A DNA stretch of 64,000 nucleotides from Microbacteriaceae bacterium (GTDB lineage: Bacteria; Actinomycetota; Actinomycetes; Actinomycetales; Microbacteriaceae). Position numbers and translations under genes: made by a program. The stretch lies in the NCBI GenBank assembly GCA_025465095.1, contig JAODME010000012.1, positions 124,001 through 188,000 of the forward strand. Reading direction: 5' to 3'. The notes under the pieces are model-generated. The model did no database searches and had not been told where the DNA came from. It saw only the letters and a program-made list of their open reading frames with translations. Of this stretch, positions 32,543-41,528 are shown piece by piece; position 1 is the first letter of the stretch, and each line of letters starts with the position of its first letter.

Positions 32543-35500
32543 ATGCCGAACGAGCTCGCCGACGCCCCCGTGCGACCAGAGAACATCTCCGCGGAGACCA
32601 TCGCGACGGTGCGGCGATGGCTCCTGGAGAGCGCGGATGTCGCCCCGGACAAGTCGGCCGAACGCCTCGCCGGGTTGCTCAAGGATCCGCTGGGGCTCGA
32701 CTTCACGATCGGCTTCATCGACCGGGTGGTGCGTCCGGAAGACCTGCGCGTGGCGGGCAGGAATCTCGAACTGCTGTCGCGCAGCGTTCCGTCGTTTCTG
32801 CCCTGGTACATGCGCATCGCGATCCAGCTCGGCGGAGGCTTCGCCCCGTTGCTGCCCTGGCCGATCGTGCCGATCGCCCGCACTGTTCTCCGCCGCATGG
32901 TCGGGCATCTGATCCTCGACGCGACCCCCGCCAAACTCGACACGAGCATTGCCGAGCTTCGCGGGCAGGGCATCCGGCTGAACCTCAACCTCCTCGGCGA
33001 GGCCGTGCTCGGCGACGACGAGGCCGGCAGGCGGCTCGAGGGCACCCGCGCCCTGCTCGAGCGGGACGACGTCGACTACGTGTCGATAAAGGTGTCCTCC
33101 GTCGCCAGCCAGCTCTCGATGTGGGCCTTCGACGAGACGGTCGAGCGGGTGGCGCAGCGGCTCACGCCTCTGTACGAGTTGGCCGCGTCTTTCGCCACTC
33201 CCAAGTTCATCAACCTCGACATGGAGGAGTTCCGCGACCTCGATCTGACGGTCGCCGTTTTCGAGCGGATCCTCTCCAACCCGAGGCTCGGCAGGCTGGA
33301 GGCGGGCATCGTGCTGCAGGCGTACCTGCCCGATGCGCTCGCCGCGCTGCAGGGCCTCACGGCCTGGGCGACGGAACGGCGGGCGGCAGGGGGAGCGGGC
33401 ATCAAGGTACGGGTCGTCAAGGGCGCGAACCTCGCGATGGAGCACGTGGACGCGCAACTGCACGGCTGGCCCGTTGCGACCTACCGGACAAAGCGCGAGA
33501 CCGATACGAACTACAAGCGCGTTCTCGACTGGGCGCTCACCCCGGAGCGGACGGATGCCGTGCGCATCGGCGTCGCCGGTCACAACCTGTTCGACCTCGC
33601 GTTCGCCTGGCTGCTCGCCAAGGATCGCCGCGTCGAGTCCCGGGTCGAGTTCGAGATGCTGCTCGGCATGGCCACGGGACAAGCGGATGCCGTGAAACGT
33701 GACGTCGGCGGCCTCCTGCTGTACACGCCTGTCGTCCGGCCGAGCGACTTCGACTCGGCGATCTCCTACCTGATCCGGCGGCTCGAGGAGAACGCGAGTC
33801 CGGAGAACTTCATGTCCGGGGTGTTCGAGCTGGCGACATCCTCCGCCGTGTTCGATCGAGAGGCCGACCGGTTCCGTTCCGCTCTCGCTGCCCTCGACGC
33901 CACCGTTCCGGCTTCGAACCGCGTGCAGGACCGGTCCGCGTCGGCCCCCACCCCGACCGTCGCCGAATTCGCGAACACCCCCGACACCGACCCGGCGATC
34001 GCGGCCAACCGCATCTGGGGTCGTGCCATTCTGGCGAGGGCGGCGACATCGCGGCTGGGTAACGCGCAGCTGGCGGCGGCGCGAGTGTCCGACTCCGGCA
34101 CGCTAGAGGTCGTCATTCGGTCCACCGCCGCGGCGGGCACGGTGTGGGGCGAACGCAGCGCAGCGGCTCGCGCGCGGGTGCTCCGCGCCGCCGCGGACGC
34201 GCTCGAGGGCGCACGGGCCGACCTCATCGAGGTGATGGCATCCGAGACCGGCAAGACAATCGCCGAGGGTGACGTCGAGGTGAGCGAGGCGATCGACTTC
34301 GCACGCTACTACGCCGAGCGCGCAATCGACCTGGACGACCTGCAGCACGCCCGGTTCGTGCCCTCGAGGCTGGTCGTCGTCGCCCCGCCGTGGAACTTCC
34401 CCGTCGCGATCCCTGCCGGCGGGGTGCTGGCCGGTTTAGCTTCGGGGGCGGCGGTGATCATCAAGCCTGCACCTCAGGCGCGTCGCTCCGCCGCGGTGAT
34501 GGTGCAGGCGCTGTGGGATGGTGGTGTGCCCCGTGACGTGCTCGGTCTCGCCGACGTCGAGGAGGGCGAACTCGGCAAGCAACTGATCACCCACTCGAGC
34601 GTCGGCCGCGTCATCCTCACCGGCGCCTGGGAGACCGCCGCGTTGTTCCGCAGCTGGAGAGCGGACCTTCCTCTGCTGGCGGAGACGAGCGGCAAGAATG
34701 CCATCATCGTGACCCCGAGCGCTGACTTCGACCTCGCCGCGGCGGACGTCGTCAAGAGCGCATTCGGTCACGCCGGGCAGAAATGCTCGGCCGCATCGAT
34801 TGTCATCCTGGTGGGATCGGTCGGGAAGTCAGAACGATTCCGGCGCCAGCTGATCGACGCCGCCCACACGCTGCGGGTCGGTTGGCCGCAGGATCCGACG
34901 ACTCAGATGGGCCCCATTATCGAACCGGCGGCCGGCAAGCTGCTCGGCGGGCTCACAAAGCTCGGCGACGGAGAGACGTGGCTGCTGAAGCCCGCCACGC
35001 TCGATGGAAGCGGTCGTCTGTGGTCTCCGGGCGTGCGCGACGGGGTCACCGCGGGAAGCGAATTCCACCTGACCGAGTACTTCGGGCCCGTGCTCGGCAT
35101 CATGACCGCCGATACCCTCGACGAGGCCATTGCGCTGCAGAACGCGCCGGCCTACGGCCTGACCGCGGGCATCCACTCCCTCGATCCGGACGAGATTGCC
35201 CACTGGATTGACGGCGTCGAGGCGGGCAACCTGTATGTGAACCGCGCCATCACCGGAGCGATCGTGCGGCGCCAGCCCTTCGGCGGCTGGAAGCGGTCGA
35301 CGGTCGGCGCGAGTGCGAAGGCTGGCGGACCGAACTACCTGCTGACCCTCGGCGCTGTCGAGCCGGTGTTCGCCGAGCCGAAGAAATCGGTGGTGCTCAA
35401 GGGCGTCGGCAACCGCGTGGCCCGCGTCATCGAGGCCGCCCAGCCCGGCATGGAGTTTCTCGAATTCGACCGCGTGCGGGCTGCCGCCGTGAGCGACCAG

Positions 35501-36049
35501 AGGGCCTGGGACGCCGAGTTCGGTGTCGCCCGCGACGTCTCCCGCCTCGAGGTGGAGAGGAATATCTTTCGTTACCGCCCGTCGCCCGTCACGCTGCGGC
35601 TGGCCGAGGGGGCGACATCCGCCCGGCTCGTCCGACTGCTCGCCGCCGCGACGCTCGCCCGGTCAACGGTCACGATCAGCTCGGCGGTTCCGGTTCCCGC
35701 CACGCTCATGCAACTGTTCCGCGAGGAGGACAGTCCCCTCGACGTCACCGCCACGTTCGTGGAGACGGATGCCGCGTTCCATGATCGACTGCGGGCCACC
35801 GGGACGATGCCCGCAAGAATTCGACTCATCGGGGCGACCGGCACCTCCGGTGGAACCCAGGCGGGAGCTGTGCTCGCGTCGGCACTCGGCGGCAACCCGG
35901 ATGTGGCGATCTACGCCGGCCCCGTCACGACGGAGGGCCGCGTCGAGCTGCTTCCGTTCCTTCGAGAGCAGGCGATCAGCATCACCGCGCACCGGTTCGG
36001 GCACCCGGATCCATCGTCGCAGGTGACGTCGTTGCAGGACGTTCCCTAG
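32543..36049 (+). CDS. putA: Bifunctional proline dehydrogenase / delta-1-pyrroline-5-carboxylate dehydrogenase
   Basis: 1168 residues. The PRODH barrel occupies about residues 60-440 (YVSIKVSSVASQ, LNLDMEEFRDLDLTVAVF-like, LQAYLPDAL, VRVVKGANLAMEH, GVAGHNLFDLA, YTPVVRPSDFDSAISYLIRRL). The ALDH domain follows at about 490-940, with VVVAPPWNFPVAIPAGGVLAGLASG, ETSGKNAIIVTP and the nucleophile Cys748 (GHAGQKCSAAS). About 200 further residues form the C-terminal domain seen in type B PutA. No N-terminal ribbon-helix-helix DNA-binding domain is present. It oxidises proline to glutamate, channelling P5C internally, and could also oxidise P5C from the rocD pathway in this window. Confidence 0.96.
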   Translation: MPNELADAPVRPENISAETIATVRRWLLESADVAPDKSAERLAGLLKDPLGLDFTIGFIDRVVRPEDLRVAGRNLELLSRSVPSFLPWYMRIAIQLGGGFAPLLPWPIVPIARTVLRRMVGHLILDATPAKLDTSIAELRGQGIRLNLNLLGEAVLGDDEAGRRLEGTRALLERDDVDYVSIKVSSVASQLSMWAFDETVERVAQRLTPLYELAASFATPKFINLDMEEFRDLDLTVAVFERILSNPRLGRLEAGIVLQAYLPDALAALQGLTAWATERRAAGGAGIKVRVVKGANLAMEHVDAQLHGWPVATYRTKRETDTNYKRVLDWALTPERTDAVRIGVAGHNLFDLAFAWLLAKDRRVESRVEFEMLLGMATGQADAVKRDVGGLLLYTPVVRPSDFDSAISYLIRRLEENASPENFMSGVFELATSSAVFDREADRFRSALAALDATVPASNRVQDRSASAPTPTVAEFANTPDTDPAIAANRIWGRAILARAATSRLGNAQLAAARVSDSGTLEVVIRSTAAAGTVWGERSAAARARVLRAAADALEGARADLIEVMASETGKTIAEGDVEVSEAIDFARYYAERAIDLDDLQHARFVPSRLVVVAPPWNFPVAIPAGGVLAGLASGAAVIIKPAPQARRSAAVMVQALWDGGVPRDVLGLADVEEGELGKQLITHSSVGRVILTGAWETAALFRSWRADLPLLAETSGKNAIIVTPSADFDLAAADVVKSAFGHAGQKCSAASIVILVGSVGKSERFRRQLIDAAHTLRVGWPQDPTTQMGPIIEPAAGKLLGGLTKLGDGETWLLKPATLDGSGRLWSPGVRDGVTAGSEFHLTEYFGPVLGIMTADTLDEAIALQNAPAYGLTAGIHSLDPDEIAHWIDGVEAGNLYVNRAITGAIVRRQPFGGWKRSTVGASAKAGGPNYLLTLGAVEPVFAEPKKSVVLKGVGNRVARVIEAAQPGMEFLEFDRVRAAAVSDQRAWDAEFGVARDVSRLEVERNIFRYRPSPVTLRLAEGATSARLVRLLAAATLARSTVTISSAVPVPATLMQLFREEDSPLDVTATFVETDAAFHDRLRATGTMPARIRLIGATGTSGGTQAGAVLASALGGNPDVAIYAGPVTTEGRVELLPFLREQAISITAHRFGHPDPSSQVTSLQDVP

Positions 36050-36159
36050 GGGGCGAATACCGCCCCGCCCGAGGGTGGTGGCTAGCATCGCTTACGAGCG
36101 AGCCGCAATCCCGGTCTCGGGTGCTGCGCGAATGCGGCTGGGCTGCGAGAGTGAACGCC

Positions 36160-36801
36160 ATGAATTCATTGTCGCGCCACACCGACTATGGCTCGGCGAG
36201 CCTCGAGGAGTCGGCTGTCGATCCCGATCCGATGGCCGAGTTCGCCGGGTGGCTCGCGGCCGCCGAGGACGCCGAACTCTACGAGCCGAACGCGATGATC
36301 GTGAGCACGGCCGACGGCGACGGGAGGCCGAGCAGCCGGACGGTGCTGCTCAAGGGACTCGATGCCTCCGGATTCGAGTTCGTCACGAACTACGCCTCAC
36401 ACAAGGGGCGCGCCCTGCTCGCAAACCCGGGGGTGTCCCTGCTCTTTCCGTGGTATCCGATGCAGCGCCAGGTCATCGTGACCGGCGCCGCGCACCGGAC
36501 CTCTCCGGAGGTGAGCGACGCGTACTTCGCCGCCCGTCCGCGCGGCTCCCGCCTCGCCGCGCTCGCGAGCGAACAGTCACAGCCGATCGACTCTCGGGCG
36601 GCGCTCGAGCAGAGAGTGCGCGAGCTCGAGTTACGATTTCCCGGTGACGCGCCGATACCTCGGCCGGACACCTGGGGAGCGTTCCGGGTGATCCCCGATC
36701 ACATCGAGTTCTGGCAGGGCCGCACCTCGCGGCTGCACGATCGACTGCGGTTCACCGTGCTGCCGGGCGGCGACTGGCGGCTCGAGCGCCTCCAGCCGTA
36801 A
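36160..36801 (+). CDS. pdxH: Pyridoxamine 5'-phosphate oxidase
   Basis: 213 residues; the ATG at 36160 has GAGAGTG upstream. It makes pyridoxal 5'-phosphate from PNP or PMP with FMN. Motifs include EPNAMIVSTADGDGRPSSRTVLLKGLDASGFEFVTNYASHKGRALLANP, LLFPWYPMQRQVIVTG, and the C-terminal PNP-oxidase motif WGAFRVIPDHIEFWQGRTSRLHDRLRF...WRLERLQP, ending as the family normally does. It stands alone 110 bases after putA. Confidence 0.95.
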   Translation: MNSLSRHTDYGSASLEESAVDPDPMAEFAGWLAAAEDAELYEPNAMIVSTADGDGRPSSRTVLLKGLDASGFEFVTNYASHKGRALLANPGVSLLFPWYPMQRQVIVTGAAHRTSPEVSDAYFAARPRGSRLAALASEQSQPIDSRAALEQRVRELELRFPGDAPIPRPDTWGAFRVIPDHIEFWQGRTSRLHDRLRFTVLPGGDWRLERLQP

Positions 36802-36911
36802 CCGCTTCTCGAGGGGCCGCCCACTTCCGCGACGATCGGGCTTTCCCCGTGATCGGGCTGCTCAGAGGCTCGCACGATCCGCGCGCCGGAGAAGCGTTGC
36901 ACGGGACGGGG

Positions 36912-37931
36912 CTACCCGAGCAATTCGGGGTGGTGGATCGCTGCGACATCCGGATGCGCCCGAAGCCGGCTCTTCAGCGCGTTCTCCCCGTAGGTGCGGA
37001 AAAGAGGATTCTCCGGATCGATTGTGATGCCGGGCGCGTCGAGCTCTTGCGGCAGCTCAAGCGTTGGAACCGTGCTTTCGAGCGCCGGCCCGTAGAAGAA
37101 GGGAACAGAGACGCGGTCCTCGCCGATGCGCGGTGAGATGACCCGGTGCACCGTTGCCTTGAGGTATCCGTCGGTCGCGACCTCGAGCAATTCGCCGATG
37201 TTGACGACAAACGCGCCGTCGACCGGTGGCGCGTCGATCCAGGCTCCGTCCTTTTCCACCTGGAGGCCGCCGGCGCCGGGCTCGACATAGAGCAGTGTCA
37301 GAACGCCGAAGTCCTTGTGGGCGCCCACGCCCTGCTTGGGCTCCGGATCGGACTTCCCTGGATAGCGCACGATCTTGATGAGCGTCGACGGCCTCTCGGC
37401 GAAGGCTTCATCGAAGACGTGTTCGTCAGCCCCGAGCGAGAGCGCCCAAGCCCGCATGAGCCGGAGGGCGACGTCGTTCAGTTCGTCGCGCCACTCCGTG
37501 ATGGTTTCACGCAGCCCTGGTAGCGCGGGCGGCCACTGGTTCGGCCCCTCGAGAACGAAGTAGTCCGCCGTCTCCGGCCCCTTCTCGATGGCTTCACGCT
37601 CTGGTCCGATGTCGATCTGCTCCCGCCAGTCGACCTTGCCCTGCGTGAGCTCGCCGCCGACCCGCGTGTATCCGCGAAAGTGCGGGCTCTTGAGGTTCTC
37701 GATCGCCATCTTGTCCGCTTCGGGCAGGTCGAAGAACTCCCGGGACGTGCGGATGACGCGGTCCATGAGTTCGGTCGCGACACCGTGCCCGGTCAGATAG
37801 AAAAACCCGAACTCGTGCGTGGCCTCGCGGAGTTCGGCGCGGAACGCGTGCGCCTCCGCGTCGCCGGCGTCGAGCCGGGAGAGGTCCAGGACGGGGAGGG
37901 TGTGTGCGGGCGCTGAGGTGGTCATGGTCAT
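36912..37931 (-). CDS. 2-oxoglutarate/Fe(II)-dependent dioxygenase (isopenicillin-N-synthase-like)
   Basis: 339 residues from the ATG at 37931 (a second ATG two codons on is equally possible). The N-terminal DIOX_N region (LPVLDLSRLDAGDAEAHAFRAELREATHEFGFFYLTGHGV) and the double-stranded beta-helix core are complete: His205 and Asp207 (GAHKDFGVLTLLY), His262 (TVHRVISPR) and the co-substrate Arg in DRVSVPFFYGP. The family includes hydroxylases, desaturases and ring-closing enzymes of small metabolites. No biosynthetic neighbours are seen, so the substrate is open. Confidence 0.9.
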   Translation of the reverse strand: MTMTTSAPAHTLPVLDLSRLDAGDAEAHAFRAELREATHEFGFFYLTGHGVATELMDRVIRTSREFFDLPEADKMAIENLKSPHFRGYTRVGGELTQGKVDWREQIDIGPEREAIEKGPETADYFVLEGPNQWPPALPGLRETITEWRDELNDVALRLMRAWALSLGADEHVFDEAFAERPSTLIKIVRYPGKSDPEPKQGVGAHKDFGVLTLLYVEPGAGGLQVEKDGAWIDAPPVDGAFVVNIGELLEVATDGYLKATVHRVISPRIGEDRVSVPFFYGPALESTVPTLELPQELDAPGITIDPENPLFRTYGENALKSRLRAHPDVAAIHHPELLG

Positions 37932-38019
37932 CCGACAATCTTCACCCGGCTTCGGGCCCCCCAGTGTAATGTTACGCGGCGACCAGGCGCGGGGCTGGGC
38001 GGGCGACCGGGAGGGGTCG

Positions 38020-38025
38020 TAGGCT
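38020..38025 (+). promoter_or_regulatory. Leaderless -10 (TAGGCT) of the EEP phosphodiesterase gene
   Basis: TAGGCT, then 6 bases (GGCCCG), then the ATG at 38032. Confidence 0.55.
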
Positions 38026-38031
38026 GGCCCG

Positions 38032-38868
38032 ATGCCGGACATCGTGCTGATCGGGCCTGTCGACAGGCCAGAGCTGCACGTCATGACGTTCAACATCCGC
38101 CGACGAATAGGGCATTTGAGGCACACCCCCGACCTTTGGTCGCGTCGCAGGGGGGCGGTGCGGCGAATGCTGAACACCGAACGGCCATCCGTGCTTGGCC
38201 TGCAGGAGGCGCTTCCGGACCAGGTGGAATTCGTCGCCGCCACCCTGGGGGGCGGATACCGCTCGATCGGGTACGGGCGGACGGCGGAGCGCAGTGGCGA
38301 GCACTGCTCGATCTTCTACGATGCGAGCCGACTGGATCTGCTGGAGTGGAGCCAGCAGGCGCTGTCCGACACGCCCGACAAGCCGGGATCAACGACGTGG
38401 GGCAACTGGAACCCGCGTGTGGTGGTTCGTGCGAGCTTCAGGGACAAGGCCGGCGGGCTGGACTTCCTCGTCGTGAACACTCATTTCGATCACTTCTCGC
38501 GCAAGGCCCGGCTGCGCTCCGCGGAGGTGGTTGGGGCCATCGCGAGATCATCCACCCTGCCGGTCGTTGTCCTGGGGGACTTCAACACGGGCGTCGGGTC
38601 GAAGCCGTACGTTGCGCTCGCCGCCGTGCTGCGTGACGCCTGGCTCGTGGCCGCTCAGCGGGTCACCGAAGAGTGGGGCACCTTCCCGCACTATCACCCG
38701 CCTCGGCGAGGGCGGAAGCGAATCGACTGGATCCTCGTGAGTTCCTCGATCGAGGTCCGGAAGGCCGCGATCAACGTCAATCGGTACGGCGGCGCCTGGC
38801 TCTCCGATCATGCGCCGGTCCAGGTCGTGCTGGCGCTGCCCTCCGACCGTGACAGCCGGCTTGGCTAG
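38032..38868 (+). CDS. Endonuclease/exonuclease/phosphatase (EEP) family protein
   Basis: 278 residues. The metal-dependent EEP core is complete: LHVMTFNIRRRIGH, SVLGLQEALPDQ (metal-binding Glu), VVNTHFDHFSRKARLRSAEVV, VVLGDFNTGVGS, RIDWILVSS and the terminal SDHAPVQVVL. No signal peptide, so cytosolic. The group includes sphingomyelinase-like phosphodiesterases and nucleases; the actual substrate is not predictable. Ends 9 bases before the next gene, but that gene has its own TAGGCT. Confidence 0.88.
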   Translation: MPDIVLIGPVDRPELHVMTFNIRRRIGHLRHTPDLWSRRRGAVRRMLNTERPSVLGLQEALPDQVEFVAATLGGGYRSIGYGRTAERSGEHCSIFYDASRLDLLEWSQQALSDTPDKPGSTTWGNWNPRVVVRASFRDKAGGLDFLVVNTHFDHFSRKARLRSAEVVGAIARSSTLPVVVLGDFNTGVGSKPYVALAAVLRDAWLVAAQRVTEEWGTFPHYHPPRRGRKRIDWILVSSSIEVRKAAINVNRYGGAWLSDHAPVQVVLALPSDRDSRLG

Positions 38869-38871
38869 GCT
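38866..38871 (+). promoter_or_regulatory. Leaderless -10 (TAGGCT) of the five-helix membrane protein gene
   Basis: TAGGCT, then 6 bases (TCTCGC), then the GTG at 38878. It overlaps the stop codon of the preceding EEP gene. Confidence 0.55.
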
Positions 38872-38877
38872 TCTCGC

Positions 38878-39462
38878 GTGATCGAGTCATTCCTGCGGGC
38901 CCCAACCGGTGTCGTGGAGATCGTCGCCGATCTGTTGCGCCTCGCGGCAGTCTTCAGTATCGCGGCGGCGGCGGTGTGGTGGGGCGCCCCCGAGATCGCG
39001 CTTTTCGCACTAGTGCTTCTCGGACTCCTGCTGCCGCGATTCATCGAGGTGCGACCGGTTTTCGACGCCGCATACGGACTCGCCTTGCTCGTGGCAGCGT
39101 GGAGCACGGTCGTCGACCTCTACACGCGTGTGCCCGGTTGGGATCTCGTCGTCCACTTCTCGGCAACTGGGTTGACCGCCGCCATGACCTGCTCTCTGCT
39201 CGCTCAAGCCCAGCTCATTCCTCGCGCGCAGGATCCTCGTGTGACCCTCGCCACGGTGATCGTTCTGACCGCGTCGCTGGGTCTCGCCTTGAGTGCGCTC
39301 TGGGAGATCGCAGAGTGGCTGGGACATACGTACGTAGATCCGACCATCTTCGTGACCTACGACGACACCATTGGAGACATGGCGGCCGGCGGGCTCGGAT
39401 CAGTGGTAGCGGGTCTCGCGATGAAGGCGCTGTCTTTGCGGAGCGGCACGGTGGCCAGGTGA
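38878..39462 (+). CDS. Integral membrane protein, DUF2238/YjdF-like
   Basis: 194 residues with about five or six membrane helices. Conserved-looking polar motifs between helices are FSATGLTAAMTCSLL, SALWEIAEWLGHTYVDP and TYDDTIGDMAAGGLGSVVAG; the W-E-I-A-E and D-D-T-I-G-D patterns resemble the DUF2238/YjdF family. Function unknown. Its stop overlaps the GTG of the GntR regulator, so the two are co-translated. Confidence 0.78.
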   Translation: MIESFLRAPTGVVEIVADLLRLAAVFSIAAAAVWWGAPEIALFALVLLGLLLPRFIEVRPVFDAAYGLALLVAAWSTVVDLYTRVPGWDLVVHFSATGLTAAMTCSLLAQAQLIPRAQDPRVTLATVIVLTASLGLALSALWEIAEWLGHTYVDPTIFVTYDDTIGDMAAGGLGSVVAGLAMKALSLRSGTVAR

Positions 39463-39845
39463 AGCTCACGATCGTTGCGGCATCCGCCGTTCCGCCCTTC
39501 GAGCAATTGCGCTCACAGATCGCGGGGGCAGTCAACGATGGGACTCTGCTCGCAGGCGCGAAATTGCCGACCGTGCGCCGTCTAGCCGAGGACCTCGGGC
39601 TCGCGACCAACACTGTCGCCCGCAGCTACCGTGAACTCGAGCGCGATGGAGTGATTGAGACGCGCGGGCGCAACGGCACTTTTGTCGCCGCTACCGGCGA
39701 TGCGCGGCAACGGGAGGCCCAGATGGCGGCGCTCGCCTACGCGCAGCGCATCCGCCAGTTGCACGTGGAGCCAGCCGCCGCGCTTGAGCTCGTGCGAACC
39801 GCACTCGGAACGCAGCCGCCGCCGCCTCGCGCACCCGGCGTGTGA
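39459..39845 (+). CDS. GntR family regulator, YtrA subfamily
   Basis: 128 residues; the GTG overlaps the upstream stop. The N-terminal winged helix-turn-helix is typical (PPFEQLRSQIAGAVNDGTLLAGAKLPTVRRLAEDLGLATNTVARSYRELERDGVIETRGRNGTFV). The effector part is a single ~40-residue helix, as in the short YtrA subfamily, which usually controls ABC transporters. Here the coupled partner is a membrane protein of unknown function instead. Confidence 0.9.
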   Translation: MKLTIVAASAVPPFEQLRSQIAGAVNDGTLLAGAKLPTVRRLAEDLGLATNTVARSYRELERDGVIETRGRNGTFVAATGDARQREAQMAALAYAQRIRQLHVEPAAALELVRTALGTQPPPPRAPGV

Positions 39846-39857
39846 CACAGTGGGCGC

Positions 39858-41276
39858 ATGGCGAATCCTCCCGTGACGGACGGTCACGTCGTCCACGCGT
39901 CGGTGAACGGCGACGCTTTCGCCTCTCTCCTGCGTCGACCCACCCCGCGGACTGAACGGTATGCGCTCGGCAAGGAGATGCGGCAGAAAGTGCCTCGTTC
40001 GTCGCTTGGCGAGTGGACGGCGCCGCATGATCGCGCCGACCCGATCGACCTGATCATCCAGTCCCACCGCGGTCGCCAGGAACACCTCATTCCGCTGCGG
40101 GTCGCGCGGATGCTCGACTCGCCGTACGGGTTCCTGCGCGGCACCGCGGTCGTGATGGCCGCAGATTCCGCAGCGCTCCCCGCGACCGGCATCACACCCG
40201 TGATCTGCGGTGACGCCCACGTCGGCAACTTCGGTTTCTACGCTTCCCCGGAGCGTGACCTCGTCATCGATCTCAATGATTTCGATGAAGCGCATCCTGG
40301 AAGCTGGGAGTGGGACCTCCGCAGGCTCACGGCAAGCATCTGGGTGGCCGGGCGCCAGAACGACTTCACCGAGGACGAGTGTCAGGCGGCAGTCGCATCT
40401 TGCGTCTGCGCCTATCGGAATCAGGTGCGTGAACTGGCCGAGCAGCCGCTGCTGTCGCGCTCGTTCCAGCGAGTCGACGTAGACCGGCTGCGGCAGTCGA
40501 CGACGGACCTGTCACTGCACCGGGGCATCGAACGCGCCGCGCAGCGAGCCCGCCGGCGAACGAGCGATCGTGCGCTCCCACGATTCGCCGTCGAGGAGAA
40601 CGGAACGCGACGGATCGTCGAGGAGCCTCCACTGATCACTCGCCCGGACTCCTCCGATGCGGAGCAGCTGGGTGCGGCACTTGACAGTTATCTCGAGACG
40701 CTCAGCCCGCACTGGCGTCGCGTGGTGGGCGGCTACACCCTGCTCGACATCGCCCACAAGGTGGTCGGCGTCGGAAGCGTCGGCTTGCGCGCCTACGTGG
40801 CGCTGTGCGAGGGAAGCAGTCCCGACGACGTGCTGTTCCTGCAGCTCAAGCAGGCGAGACGATCGGTGATCGCGCCGTTCGTGCACGGCGACTCCGCTCT
40901 GCACGCTCATCAGGGTCAACGCGTGGTCGAGTACCAGCAGGCGCTTCAGACGGTGAGCGATCCGCTGCTCGGCTGGACGACGGTGAACGGCCGCCAGTTC
41001 TACGTGCGGCAGTTCCGGAACATGAAGGGGACTCTTCCGCTGGAGGGGATCGGTGCCGCGGCGATGACGGACTACGTCGCCGTCTGCGGACGGCTGCTGG
41101 CCAAGGGTCACGCGAGGACAAGTGGGGCGTCCATGATCGCGGGCTACGTGGGAGGAGGGGACAACCTCGAGCGAGCCCTCTGCCGATTTGCCCGCGCCTA
41201 TGCCGACCAGACGGAGCACGACCACGTGCGGCTCACCGAGGCCGTGCGCCTCGGGAGGCTCCCCGCGGACAGTTAG
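39858..41276 (+). CDS. DUF2252 family protein (kinase-like fold)
   Basis: 472 residues. The DUF2252 signature is clear: VICGDAHVGNFGFYASPERDLVIDLNDFDEAHPGSWEWDLRRLTAS, then VVGVGSVGLRAYVALCEG, LQLKQARRS, HAHQGQRVVEYQQALQ and FYVRQFRNMKG. The GDAHVGNF and DLNDFDEA segments resemble the catalytic and metal-binding loops of aminoglycoside-kinase-like enzymes, so a phosphotransferase is likely, but no substrate is known. CACAGT lies 6 bases before the ATG. It overlaps a small convergent gene by 4 bases. Confidence 0.9.
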   Translation: MANPPVTDGHVVHASVNGDAFASLLRRPTPRTERYALGKEMRQKVPRSSLGEWTAPHDRADPIDLIIQSHRGRQEHLIPLRVARMLDSPYGFLRGTAVVMAADSAALPATGITPVICGDAHVGNFGFYASPERDLVIDLNDFDEAHPGSWEWDLRRLTASIWVAGRQNDFTEDECQAAVASCVCAYRNQVRELAEQPLLSRSFQRVDVDRLRQSTTDLSLHRGIERAAQRARRRTSDRALPRFAVEENGTRRIVEEPPLITRPDSSDAEQLGAALDSYLETLSPHWRRVVGGYTLLDIAHKVVGVGSVGLRAYVALCEGSSPDDVLFLQLKQARRSVIAPFVHGDSALHAHQGQRVVEYQQALQTVSDPLLGWTTVNGRQFYVRQFRNMKGTLPLEGIGAAAMTDYVAVCGRLLAKGHARTSGASMIAGYVGGGDNLERALCRFARAYADQTEHDHVRLTEAVRLGRLPADS

Positions 41277-41410
41277 TCCGCGGCCCCGCCCGACGCGGTG
41301 TCGTCGTCGGAGTCGGATGATCCCTGGCCCGAGCCGTCCGGAACGTCCTCGTTCTTGCTCTCGCTCGTGGAACTGTCGCCGCGGCCGGACGCCTTTTCGT
41401 GATCCGTCAT
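41273..41410 (-). CDS. Candidate 45-residue acidic small protein
   Basis: An ORF below usual length cut-offs. It encodes 45 residues, almost all polar and acidic (starts MTDHEKASGRGDSSTSESKN, then repeated Gly/Ser/Asp), so it would be disordered. Third codon positions are mostly G or C, matching real genes in the window. TAGCGT lies exactly 6 bases before its ATG, the same promoter-start geometry as many neighbours. The stop overlaps the convergent DUF2252 stop. No family recognised. Confidence 0.5.
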   Translation of the reverse strand: MTDHEKASGRGDSSTSESKNEDVPDGSGQGSSDSDDDTASGGAAD

Positions 41411-41416
41411 CCCGCC

Positions 41417-41422
41417 ACGCTA
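41417..41422 (-). promoter_or_regulatory. Leaderless -10 (TAGCGT) of the small acidic ORF
   Basis: TAGCGT on the minus strand, 6 bases (GGCGGG), then the ATG at 41410. Confidence 0.45.
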
Positions 41423-41528
41423 CGCGTGTCAACGGCGTCGAGGCAATACTTTCGATTCACGGGCTATACCCACGTTTCTTTGGTTGGGTAGTAAGGAACC
41501 CGCTGAACGAAAGGTGGAAGGAAACGGT

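Noticed and set aside
37932-38243. N-terminal extension of the 2-oxoglutarate oxygenase to 443 codons
   Set aside because: It overlaps the divergent EEP phosphodiesterase gene, which has a well-placed promoter and conserved N-terminus, and adds no family sequence.
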